A program made the position numbers and the translations under genes. A stretch of 40,081 bases of DNA. Source: Candidatus Kuenenia stuttgartensis. Its GTDB lineage: Bacteria > Planctomycetota > Planctomycetia > Gemmatales > Gemmataceae. The stretch covers positions 1 to 40,081 of the forward strand of contig CAMCLK010000045.1 in assembly GCA_945875585.1 (NCBI GenBank), given 5' to 3'. Under the pieces are notes generated by a model. It was not told the origin of the DNA and did no database searches. It saw only the letters and a program-made list of their open reading frames with translations. How positions within the stretch are numbered: the first letter of the stretch is position 1; every line of letters begins with the position of its first letter. This document shows, in pieces, positions 7,786 through 15,947 of this stretch.

Positions 7786-10146
7786 ATGAGCGATGCCCTG
7801 ATTCCAGGCCGGAACGAAACAACCGTTTCCCGGCACGATGTGGGCTCGCACGAACCAGAAGGCATGCCACTGGCCAGCATTCTTTGGCATCGCAAGGGGC
7901 TGGTGATCCTTGGCATGGTCGCTGGCTTGGTAGTGGCCTTTTTGTATCAATTACGTTCTCAGCCCACCTACCAAGTATCGGCGCAAATGATGGTGGTCCG
8001 CAAAAAGGTGGACGCTGGAATCGATATACGCACCTCTGTTGTGGATGATTATGTCGCGACGCAGTTGGCTGTGATCAAAGGGGATCAGGTTCTGCGTGAA
8101 GCTGCGATCATCCTTCAGGAAGAGGCGCCAACCGCTCCTGCTACTGAAGTTTCCGACGATGTGCGCGTTCCTGTTAGCTCAGCTTCTTTGGCTACCATGG
8201 ATCCCTCCCGTGTTCTCGAATTTCTGAAAGCGGGATTGGTTGTTGGCAAAGATACTCAGTCAGCTTCTTCTAATATTGTCGTGCTCTCATTCAAGTCGGA
8301 CACGCCGAAAGATTGCTCAATGGCGTTGAGGGCTATTGTTCGTGGATACAAAGCGTTTCTCGACAAAATGTACAACTTGGCCAACGATGCCTACATGACT
8401 CGTCTGGATCGCACCATCAGTTCGGTACGCCGTGATGCTTCTGTCTTGCGTGAGGAGTTACGGCTTATCGATGCGCGCATCCAGCAAAGCAGTGCCGATG
8501 GTGCCCTCAACCGGCAGATGGTTCTTCTTGAAACTACCCGCAATTTTCAGACCGCGCTCGACCGATTGCGAACTCGCCGGGAAGATCTGGTGGATCAGGC
8601 ACGGGTCGCTGGATTGATGAGCCGCACAGATCTGCCGGGCGGGGGCAGCGTTGATGATCTTTTGGGACGCGACGTGAATCTGTCGCGGATGCAGGAGATT
8701 CGTCTTCTGGAACGCAAAGTCCGCATGCTCAACCGCCAAGGTCTTGGCAAAGACCATCCCGATGTTAAAGATCTGGTAGAGGAAATTCGAGAACTCAAGG
8801 CAGGCGCTCCGGTGTTGCCTGCGGACAGCACAGTCAAGAAACCAGAGCCAAGCAGTGATGAACCGATGTTTGGCAATCGATCGGACGCCTTGGTCAGCCA
8901 TATCGAAACTAAGATTGAAGAACTGGATGCAAAATTGTCTGAGGCCAAGGATGCTTTGGCGAGTCTTCAACCCCAGATCGATGAAATCAGACAGGCTGAA
9001 TTGCGGAAGGTTGAGCTTACCCGCAAGCTTGAGAAATCTGACCGGGACGTGGAATTGCATGAGCAAATTCGTCAGCAGTACATGATGACCAAAGACCATG
9101 GCGGATACGATGCTCAGGAAATTACCCGTATTCCCGATGTTGGCGCGGAAGTCCCAAGGCGCGGAACGCTGATTCTACTGGTTGGTTTGTTCTTTGGTGG
9201 AGCTTTAGGCTCTGGGTTGGCTTGGTTGGCGGAAAAGACCGATCGCACCTTCCGCGATCCAAATGAAGTCCAGCGTGTTTTGGGTTATTCGGTACTGGCC
9301 AATATTCCCATCCTGAATTTGCCTGAACAACCGGACCTATCGGCTCCGCTGGACTCTTCACTGGTGGTCCACCACGAACCAAAATCTCAGGAAGCCGAAT
9401 CTTACCGTGGACTGCGCACCGCACTGTACTTCAGTACTCAGGGAAGTGGTCATCAGGTTATTCAGGTGACCAGTCCCTCGGCGGGTGACGGCAAATCGAC
9501 CTTGTCCGTCAATTTGGCCATTTGCATGGCGCAGTCAGGCCGCAAAGTGCTCCTTATTGATGCGGACATGCGCAAACCGCGAATTCATAAACTGATACGT
9601 ATTGAAACCGTGACAAATGGTTTGGCCGCGGTAATTGACCGGCGAGCACTTCTGGCTGAAGCCACGCGTCCATCCGGTATCATGAACCTGACAGTTCTCT
9701 GCTGTGGGGATCGCCCTGCCAACCCCGCGGAATTGCTAACCTCTCCCAACTTTCCTTCTGTTATTGAAGAAGCAAGGAAGCTCTACGATATTGTTATTAT
9801 CGATACGCCACCATTACTGGCGGTTTCGGACCCGTGTGTGGTGGCGGCGCGCGTCGATGGAGTTATACTCACGATGCGCTTGCGCAAAAATGGCAGGCCA
9901 TTGGCTGAACGCGCCCGCGATATCTTATCGGCTTTGGATGCCAAGGTGTTGGGTGTTGTCATCAACGGCAACGACAAGGATCCCGCCCAGCACGATGGGT
10001 ATGGATATAAATACGGTTCTTATTACTCCTACACCGACTATCATCATTATACCGACGAGGAAGGCAGGCAATCGCCGTCGCCAGCTTCCCGTGTACTCCC
10101 TATGCTTGGCATGCGTGGCCGCAAGGGGCCAGGTCAGCCAAGTTAG
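7786..10146 (+). CDS. Wzc-type polysaccharide co-polymerase and tyrosine autokinase
   Basis: This 786-residue protein has a Wzz-type N-terminal domain with TM1 near residues 42-62, long periplasmic helices with coiled-coil character (about 200-430), TM2 near 455-480 and a cytoplasmic BY-kinase domain. Walker A is AGDGKST (566-572), Walker A' is VLLIDADMRKPR (D592, D594) and Walker B is VIIDTPP (D673). The C-terminus carries a tyrosine cluster of eight Tyr between 739 and 755, the usual autophosphorylation tail. Such proteins set chain length and couple polymerisation to export through Wza. It starts four bases after the transferase gene. Its stop overlaps the stop of the convergent Wza-like gene by 4 bases. 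Confidence 0.93.
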   Translation: MSDALIPGRNETTVSRHDVGSHEPEGMPLASILWHRKGLVILGMVAGLVVAFLYQLRSQPTYQVSAQMMVVRKKVDAGIDIRTSVVDDYVATQLAVIKGDQVLREAAIILQEEAPTAPATEVSDDVRVPVSSASLATMDPSRVLEFLKAGLVVGKDTQSASSNIVVLSFKSDTPKDCSMALRAIVRGYKAFLDKMYNLANDAYMTRLDRTISSVRRDASVLREELRLIDARIQQSSADGALNRQMVLLETTRNFQTALDRLRTRREDLVDQARVAGLMSRTDLPGGGSVDDLLGRDVNLSRMQEIRLLERKVRMLNRQGLGKDHPDVKDLVEEIRELKAGAPVLPADSTVKKPEPSSDEPMFGNRSDALVSHIETKIEELDAKLSEAKDALASLQPQIDEIRQAELRKVELTRKLEKSDRDVELHEQIRQQYMMTKDHGGYDAQEITRIPDVGAEVPRRGTLILLVGLFFGGALGSGLAWLAEKTDRTFRDPNEVQRVLGYSVLANIPILNLPEQPDLSAPLDSSLVVHHEPKSQEAESYRGLRTALYFSTQGSGHQVIQVTSPSAGDGKSTLSVNLAICMAQSGRKVLLIDADMRKPRIHKLIRIETVTNGLAAVIDRRALLAEATRPSGIMNLTVLCCGDRPANPAELLTSPNFPSVIEEARKLYDIVIIDTPPLLAVSDPCVVAARVDGVILTMRLRKNGRPLAERARDILSALDAKVLGVVINGNDKDPAQHDGYGYKYGSYYSYTDYHHYTDEEGRQSPSPASRVLPMLGMRGRKGPGQPS

Positions 10147-11447
10147 TTGCCACCGTTCCCCACGGACAGGATTCCAAGCGCATCTTTCTGGCGGATGACA
10201 GTGGACAAGAAATTGTACTGGAACACGCCGTTAAAGTAGTTGACGAACGCGTCGGTTGGCGACTGCTGCATCACCAGCAAATCACCGGGAAGCATGCGCA
10301 GCCTTTCACGTGGATCGCGAAACGCCCTGTTGATGTCGACGCGTATGTTGATTTGACGGTCGTTGGGCAAACGCCTCAGGATGGTGGCAAACGATGGATT
10401 GGTGGATCCGATTCCTCCAGCTTGAAAGTTTCCGCCAAATCCGGTTTGGCTGAACCCGCCATTTAGAAGCGGGCCTCGAACCATGGATATGGCTTCTATC
10501 ACGTCGAGGTCTGTGTCGCGGGGCAAGGGGTACTGGCCTACACCAATGAGGCCAGCAGTGTAGAAATACTCGTTGGTACGCGATTCCACATAAACAATAT
10601 CGCCATTTCGTAGGATAATATCCTCTTGGGTGAAGTTCCACGGTTCACCGGAGCGCAATCGCAGCGGGACACGCAGAAACCCGCTTCTGGCGGTTGCAGG
10701 TGACGCCAAGTCTGTTGGCTTGGTGTTGCGCTGAATCACCACTTCTGCCTTGCCGCCTTCTCCCGGAAGGCCGCCAGTGCGATTCAAGGCATTGAGCACA
10801 TCGTTTTCGTAGGCCGATAGCGTGAGTGAATATCCGTTAGGCGAGCGTGCCGACATGTTGTTGATAACCACCGATCCGAACGATCCAGACTGCCCGCCAA
10901 CGGTTGCTCCCGGGCTTCCGTTGTCTTCACGAACAACCAATATTTGGTAGGTTCGGGGTTGCATGAGTGTGACAGCCATGCGCAACCTGTCTGGAGGCTG
11001 GATGATCTGTTTTGTTTTCGTGTAGGCATCTCGGATCAAAGCCTGAACTTCAAGCAGCGTTTTGTCTTTGACAACAATGGGATCAACACTAGGGAGCAAG
11101 ATGACTCCCCCTTCCTGCACGGGTATAGGGTAGCCAATCGCAGGCGGAAGGTTTTGTTGCTCGGGCATTCTGTACGGTATTGGGGAAGCTTTATCTCCCA
11201 GTATCTGTTCGATATAGATGCCGAGAATATCGCCTTGGTCCAGTCGATAAGCGTCGACAGGTCTTTGCCGCAACAGGTCGAGCGGCACAGGTTTGAAGAC
11301 GTCGCGGCTGACACCCAAATACTCATCGGGGACACGCCTGACCGGGATGCCGTCTATCACCGGATTGGTCCACTGTGCGCATCCGGTTGTCCATGCAATA
11401 CTCAGGATCAGTAAGAACCGGAGGCAGGTGCCCAATTGCGTCATCAT
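10143..11447 (-). CDS. Wza-type polysaccharide export outer-membrane lipoprotein
   Basis: This 434-residue precursor has an N-terminal signal ending in a TTGC lipobox-like site (Cys at about residue 23). A Poly_export domain follows (about 60-170, with YRLDQGDILGIYI) and then SLBB-type segments, including RNGDIVYVESR near 280. Wza homologues form the outer-membrane channel for capsule or exopolysaccharide and contact Wzc. It is the second gene of a minus-strand pair: its ATG overlaps the stop of the upstream lipoprotein gene as ATGA. It converges on the Wzc-like gene with overlapping stop codons, so the two partners are encoded tail to tail with no room for a terminator between them. Confidence 0.9.
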   Translation of the reverse strand: MMTQLGTCLRFLLILSIAWTTGCAQWTNPVIDGIPVRRVPDEYLGVSRDVFKPVPLDLLRQRPVDAYRLDQGDILGIYIEQILGDKASPIPYRMPEQQNLPPAIGYPIPVQEGGVILLPSVDPIVVKDKTLLEVQALIRDAYTKTKQIIQPPDRLRMAVTLMQPRTYQILVVREDNGSPGATVGGQSGSFGSVVINNMSARSPNGYSLTLSAYENDVLNALNRTGGLPGEGGKAEVVIQRNTKPTDLASPATARSGFLRVPLRLRSGEPWNFTQEDIILRNGDIVYVESRTNEYFYTAGLIGVGQYPLPRDTDLDVIEAISMVRGPLLNGGFSQTGFGGNFQAGGIGSTNPSFATILRRLPNDRQINIRVDINRAFRDPRERLRMLPGDLLVMQQSPTDAFVNYFNGVFQYNFLSTVIRQKDALGILSVGNGGN

Positions 11448-11989
11448 GGCTGGTTCCCCGCATTGGAGTTCAAGCGAGGGGCATCCAATGGGGTTTCCGT
11501 TGGTACATCTGGAGGCAAGCGATTGCCCCCCGGTACATGAGATGCGAAGTCAGCCGAGTCTGGAACAAACATTTTGGCCTGAAAGGAACGCCTCAATCCG
11601 CTGGCCAAAGCCATTTCGGCTCCAGTGCGAAAACCGTTGAAGTATTGAGCCGTGCGCTCTTGTCCCGCAGGGGTCAAGTTCTGGGCAACCCAGTACCGAC
11701 GTGGAGGTTGTGCTGGTGGATCGGTCGTGCCACCGTTTTCTAATTGATCGATATAGCCATCGATATAGCCATCCTTGAAGTGGGATTGGCATTTGGGCCC
11801 ATGTTCGCTTCGTTTGTATTCGGTAAAGGAGTGGTGCGCCAAAGTGTAGAAACGTTTTCGAAGAATGTAGTCGTCGGAAGCGAGCAGCGGTTCGTTAACA
11901 AGGGTGCGGTGGGTGTTATGAATGAGGCTGCATCCTGAACCTGATAGGAAAAGGATCGCTGGCAGCAACAAGGTCAAGCGCACACGCAT
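11444..11989 (-). CDS. lipoprotein of unknown function, co-transcribed with the Wza-like gene
   Basis: This 181-residue precursor has a classic signal and lipobox (LSGSGC, Cys at about residue 20). The mature part has a DGYIDGYIDQL segment (about 73-83), a proline patch and YWVAQNL, then an Ala-rich helix and a proline-rich tail. I know of similar short lipoproteins next to exopolysaccharide genes in planctomycetes but cannot assign an activity. A strong AAGGAGG lies 9 bases before the ATG at 11989, and its stop overlaps the Wza-like start. Co-occurrence suggests a role at the outer membrane during export. Confidence 0.8.
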   Translation of the reverse strand: MRVRLTLLLPAILFLSGSGCSLIHNTHRTLVNEPLLASDDYILRKRFYTLAHHSFTEYKRSEHGPKCQSHFKDGYIDGYIDQLENGGTTDPPAQPPRRYWVAQNLTPAGQERTAQYFNGFRTGAEMALASGLRRSFQAKMFVPDSADFASHVPGGNRLPPDVPTETPLDAPRLNSNAGNQP

Positions 11990-12011
11990 ACTGTCACGCC
12001 TCCTTGTTTAC

Positions 12012-12025
12012 CGGTACAATCGGTA
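12012..12025 (-). promoter_or_regulatory. 14-base motif shared with the tolC-like promoter region
   Basis: On the minus strand this reads TACCGATTGTACCG, a direct repeat of TACCG with a 4-base spacer, just upstream of the Shine-Dalgarno sequence of the lipoprotein/Wza unit. An identical 14-mer is at 33518-33531, also upstream of a minus-strand outer-membrane lipoprotein gene. It is a possible common regulatory site. Confidence 0.3.
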
Positions 12026-12093
12026 TATTCGGCAGATGTTGCTTGCGCGGTTGACAGAATATTCCGGATGTAACGATTAGGCGGTTTTCAAGC

Positions 12094-12750
12094 ATGTTAA
12101 ACGCATGGATATGGAGCATGATCGCGTTGGGAACAATGTGTCAGCCTCCTTCTCAAGGTGATGTTGGCAATGTTGTCGGCCTCAAGGGCATCGGCGGGCA
12201 GGAAGGAACCGGTGTGGTAATCAGTAAGCAGGGGCAAACGGCACTGGTGCTGACTGCAGCGCACCTGTTGGCAGAAGGTGATACAAGTGTGACGGCTACA
12301 ATGTTTCGGCAAGAATCAGTCAGTCGGCCGCTTTCCAAGATATACAAAGCGATCCTAATTCATAGAAATACGGAGGCTGACATAGCCTTTTTGCGGTTCG
12401 ACGTCACGGGTTTGAGTCTTACACCAGCCCGTTTGGCACCAGCGCGAACCCGCATATCGGCTTCCGATGCAGATATTCACAGCGTTGGTTGCGACCGTGG
12501 TTACCCGACAGATCGGACAGAAGTGATTTTGGGGAAGCGGTTACTGAATCGCCCTGGTTCAGGAAGCGCATTCTTTTGGCAAGCACGCGACCCAAGTGTT
12601 CCCGGTCGATCGGGCGGCCCACTGTGGAACGCCGACGACCAATTGATAGGCATTTGCAGTGGTTACCAAGCAGGTAAGGGATACTACACGCATATCGATG
12701 AAATACGCGCTTCGTGCCACAGGTTTGTCCCGACATGGAACGTGCCCTGA
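12094..12750 (+). CDS. trypsin-like serine protease, exported
   Basis: This 218-residue protein has a short hydrophobic N-terminus (about residues 1-16) that may be a signal sequence. The chymotrypsin-fold triad is visible: LTAAHL (His near 57), ADIAFLRF (Asp near 95) and GRSGGPLW (Ser near 172). The segment before the serine reads GRSGGP rather than the commoner GDSGGP; the Gly-x-Ser-Gly-Gly core is intact. These proteases usually act in the periplasm or outside the cell. It is transcribed divergently from the Wza-associated lipoprotein pair and lies inside the polysaccharide region, so it may trim surface or biosynthetic proteins, but the substrate is unknown. No PDZ domain follows, unlike DegP/HtrA. 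Confidence 0.8.
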   Translation: MLNAWIWSMIALGTMCQPPSQGDVGNVVGLKGIGGQEGTGVVISKQGQTALVLTAAHLLAEGDTSVTATMFRQESVSRPLSKIYKAILIHRNTEADIAFLRFDVTGLSLTPARLAPARTRISASDADIHSVGCDRGYPTDRTEVILGKRLLNRPGSGSAFFWQARDPSVPGRSGGPLWNADDQLIGICSGYQAGKGYYTHIDEIRASCHRFVPTWNVP

Positions 12751-12810
12751 AAGTGAATTGCATGAGGGATTTATGATGGAATAGAATCGGCTTATTTTGA
12801 TGTATTTTCA

Positions 12811-12839
12811 TTGATTGATCGTGCATAAGACGATAGAAT
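12811..12839 (+). promoter_or_regulatory. probable sigma70-type promoter
   Basis: TTGATT (12811-12816) and TAGAAT (12834-12839) are spaced by exactly 17 bases. Transcription would start near 12846, giving a short leader that still contains the AGGAG Shine-Dalgarno sequence at 12851-12855 of the gene starting at 12863. The downstream ligase gene is 18 bases from that gene and may share the promoter. Confidence 0.5.
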
Positions 12840-12862
12840 AATGTGGTTCAAGGAGAAATGCC

Positions 12863-13294
12863 ATGAGCGCTTGGAACGGAACGATGATTCTTTCTGGTTC
12901 TCTTGTTGCGTTGGGCTCGTTAGCCCTCCTTCCGACATTGGGGATTGCCGGTTTTGCGTCGTTGCCGGAATCTGAAACGCCACTCGGCCACTATGTGACT
13001 CATCGTTCAAATATCAGTTCGCCTTCGCGAAAAACACTTGAAGAGTCAGACGGACTGGTTATCGGAGTGGATGATTTCACGTACACCGCCATCATCAAGG
13101 CGAGTGCGGTGAATCCATTTGCAGCCCGCCCTCCGGCAAAGCGGCCCACACCGAAGAAGGCTGCTCCTGTTTCGAAATTTATCCCTGTTGCTGTTAACAA
13201 AACTCCCGTAAAAGCAGCGGCGCCTGCTGCCAAGACTGTTGTGCCTGCCGCTAAGACTCCAGCGAAAGCCCCTGTCGCGTCCCCCAAGAAGTAA
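12863..13294 (+). CDS. Ala/Pro/Lys-rich exported hypothetical protein
   Basis: This 143-residue protein starts with a hydrophobic segment (about residues 7-33) that could be a signal peptide or membrane anchor. A short unique middle follows (to about 85), then a low-complexity tail of repeated Ala, Pro, Lys and Val (KAAAPAAK, VVPAAKTPAK). The tail is basic, extended and reminiscent of cell-wall or polyanion-binding spacers; binding an acidic polysaccharide is only a guess. AGGAG at 12851-12855 sets the ATG at 12863. I recognise no domain. The next gene, for the ligase or polymerase, starts 18 bases later. Confidence 0.7.
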   Translation: MSAWNGTMILSGSLVALGSLALLPTLGIAGFASLPESETPLGHYVTHRSNISSPSRKTLEESDGLVIGVDDFTYTAIIKASAVNPFAARPPAKRPTPKKAAPVSKFIPVAVNKTPVKAAAPAAKTVVPAAKTPAKAPVASPKK

Positions 13295-13312
13295 TCGTAT
13301 ATTGTTGCTGGA

Positions 13313-15946
13313 ATGACCCTTCTGTTGGCACGTCTTGGAATTGGTTTCTCGCTGATTCTTCTGGCGTTTAGTCCATGGCTTTTAGCTGGTTCTGATCCTT
13401 GGTACGTCTCGTTATTGGCTTGGCCGTGGCTTGCCACGATCCTTTGCTGGTTGTTCCTTCCTCTTGGCGGTTCAGGTCTTCCTGTGCGTGGTGGAACCAT
13501 TCTGGTTTGCCTGTTGGGCCTCATGGCCGTCACGCTTTTTCAAACCCTACCGATTCCGCCCGACTTGGCGCGTCTACTATCGCCAGCCCTTCAGTCTCGG
13601 CTCGCCTTACTTGTGCCTGAAAATGCGGAAAATGCTTGGGTGACGCTGTCTGCCGATCCTTCCGCCACATTCGACCTCTTTACGCGCATGGCAGCCATAA
13701 CGCTGCTTTACCAAGCAACACGTGGGCTGATGGTATGCGCTGGTGGCGTATTTGCACTTGCGGTCACAGGTTGGGTTTTACTGGTTAACGGAGCGTTGTT
13801 GTCGTTGGTGGCCATAGCGCAATCGGTGACCTCCGCCCCTGATGTGGTTTATTGGACGTGGCTGACTCCCGGCCGTGTTTTTGGACCGTTTGTGTGCAAG
13901 AACCATTACCCATATTACATGAGCATGGCACTCGGCTCTGCTTTTGGTCTTGTCGGTGCCGCTTACCACGATATGGCTCCCCGCTCCCGTGAAGGCCGCT
14001 TGCGGCGGGACCAATTCTGGGAGCCGTTCATGGCCTCCCTAAGAAGCCCGGTCATGTTGCTTCAGCATCCTGCCGTGCTTGGTGTGGTTCTTGGCCTGAC
14101 AGTCATGATTGCCTCCATCCCAATGTCGATGTCGCGTGGAGGTGTAGTGGCATCTATTGTGTCGCTTTTAGCCACGGTTTGGGTTGTTCGTCGCGTGTCG
14201 CCCCGCTGGACGGGTACTGGGGCATTGCCACTGTTTGTTTTGGCGTTTCTGCCACTGATCGCCCTGTTGAGCTGGTTTGGTATGTCTCAGGTGGAAGCGC
14301 GTTTGGCGACGCTCACAAAGCTGGAAACGTTTCAAGATGACAGGTTTTCCCTGTGGGTGCCGCTGCTGAAATTGGTTGCTGAAAATCCATTGGTGGGCAC
14401 TGGCGGTGGTACTGTTGGCCTTGTTGAACCTTTGGCTCGATCTCGCTCCGGTTTTATTGGCGTTGTTGTGGATCACGCGCACAACGAATACCTCGAGGCT
14501 GCTGTGGAAGGCGGCATCATTCGGCTTGCTTTAACACTGTTACTGGCGGGTGTGAGTGTTCGCCAAGCGTGGCGGGCGGTGCGCCGGCATGCCGGCACGG
14601 CACTTCTGCCCATGGCTGCCGGGCTCATGTATGGCGCCGTTGCGGTTTTGGTGCATAACATTGCTGATTTTGGCATGCACATGGCGGCTGTATCCGCACT
14701 TGCGGCCGTTATTTTGGCGCAATTAGATTATATGGCGTCTCCGGAGTCTTCGATTACCCCCGGTCCGGAGTCCAGGCACAAAACGATAATGGTATCTGGT
14801 TGGTTCTCTCTTCCGATGGTGGTTCCCGCGCTGGTGGTGTTTCTGGCATTTCAGGCCCACGGTGCCGCGTATCGGCTGCAGGTGGAAGCAGATTCTCAAC
14901 CACTTACGGAGGCTGGTTCCCGGCGGAAGATTGGTTTGTATCAGGCGGCGATAGCGCTACGCCCGCGTTCAGCAGAAGTGCGCGAAGCTCTGGGTCTGGC
15001 CCTTATTGATGAAGTCAACCGCCGTGTTGTTGAGCGCGTGGAAGCCGGCGATCTGCAAACTGTTCCGTTGATGCTTGCCGGAGTAATGGGTGCTTTTCCA
15101 GATCCGCCTTTGCTTCCAACCGCCATGATGATGGTTGTGGCGGGCGGTTTGCCTGTGCCGCAAGCAGAGATTGAATTGGAGGCCGACCTTCGCCAACAGG
15201 CATTCGCGGCGTTGCGCAAGGCCGTTGCCCTGTCGCCGTTGTTGCACCGCTCTCAGACAGCCCTTTCGTTGGACCCGGAAATGGCTTCTCCGGCTGAGGC
15301 TCTGGAAAAATCCGCCCGTGCCTTTCCGATTGACCATGAGTTGTGGTGGACTGCCGGAAGAGCATGGTGGAACGAGGCGGCCCGTGCGACGGATATGCAG
15401 TCTGCCGACGCTCTGCGTGGCCGCGCACTGTCGGCATGGCGCGAGTCGCTTGGTCGAGGTAGCGGCAGATTGCCTGAGATCCTGGAGGCGTGCTTGGAAG
15501 TGGACGATCCAGATCGTTATTTGGCACTTGTGCTTCCAGATCAGCCGCGCGTGTTACTGGGCGTGGCTAAATCTCTCAAGCCCGGAGGCGCGAATACGGA
15601 TCGCCGCAACGCTCTGTTGTCGCTCGCCCGCCGTGAACTGGAGGCGCGTGGTATTTCCGCTGAAGCAGCCGATTGGCGCGCCTTGGCCGATATGAGTCCA
15701 CCCGGAGAGGAAAAGGTCGATGCGCTGCGTCGCGCCAGTCTAGTGGCTGCCGGGCCAACGCTTGCGTCCATCCGGCTCGATCTGGCGTGGGAACTCGAAG
15801 CGCTGGGGCAACTGGACGAAGCGGAAGGATTGGTTCATCGTCTGGAGGGGAATTCAGAATCGCCAAGGGTTCAGGAATTGCTGAAATTCCTTCAGCGTGA
15901 CCGTGAGCTCGAGCCATTTCTTCCGAGTACAAACGCCAAGGATTGA
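13313..15946 (+). CDS. O-antigen ligase/polymerase (Wzy_C) with C-terminal TPR-like domain
   Basis: This 877-residue protein has about ten to twelve hydrophobic segments in the first roughly 510 residues. It carries the Wzy_C/WaaL loop signature, including GTGGGTVG and DHAHNEYLEAAVEGG (residues 387-401; the His and Glu-rich loop is characteristic), plus FVCKNHYPYYM earlier. These enzymes polymerise or ligate lipid-linked glycans on the outer face of the inner membrane. The C-terminal roughly 360 residues are soluble, helical and Ala/Leu-rich, consistent with degenerate TPR repeats, a common addition in planctomycete and PEP-CTERM-type clusters. It provides the polymerisation or ligation step missing from the nusG-wecA-wzc set. 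It converges with ptsP, only one base separating the two stop codons. Confidence 0.87.
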   Translation: MTLLLARLGIGFSLILLAFSPWLLAGSDPWYVSLLAWPWLATILCWLFLPLGGSGLPVRGGTILVCLLGLMAVTLFQTLPIPPDLARLLSPALQSRLALLVPENAENAWVTLSADPSATFDLFTRMAAITLLYQATRGLMVCAGGVFALAVTGWVLLVNGALLSLVAIAQSVTSAPDVVYWTWLTPGRVFGPFVCKNHYPYYMSMALGSAFGLVGAAYHDMAPRSREGRLRRDQFWEPFMASLRSPVMLLQHPAVLGVVLGLTVMIASIPMSMSRGGVVASIVSLLATVWVVRRVSPRWTGTGALPLFVLAFLPLIALLSWFGMSQVEARLATLTKLETFQDDRFSLWVPLLKLVAENPLVGTGGGTVGLVEPLARSRSGFIGVVVDHAHNEYLEAAVEGGIIRLALTLLLAGVSVRQAWRAVRRHAGTALLPMAAGLMYGAVAVLVHNIADFGMHMAAVSALAAVILAQLDYMASPESSITPGPESRHKTIMVSGWFSLPMVVPALVVFLAFQAHGAAYRLQVEADSQPLTEAGSRRKIGLYQAAIALRPRSAEVREALGLALIDEVNRRVVERVEAGDLQTVPLMLAGVMGAFPDPPLLPTAMMMVVAGGLPVPQAEIELEADLRQQAFAALRKAVALSPLLHRSQTALSLDPEMASPAEALEKSARAFPIDHELWWTAGRAWWNEAARATDMQSADALRGRALSAWRESLGRGSGRLPEILEACLEVDDPDRYLALVLPDQPRVLLGVAKSLKPGGANTDRRNALLSLARRELEARGISAEAADWRALADMSPPGEEKVDALRRASLVAAGPTLASIRLDLAWELEALGQLDEAEGLVHRLEGNSESPRVQELLKFLQRDRELEPFLPSTNAKD

Positions 15947-15947
15947 G

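Noticed and set aside
12051..12079. TTGACA at 12051 as a sigma70 promoter of the protease gene
   Set aside because: The -35 is perfect but no acceptable -10 lies 16-18 bases downstream.
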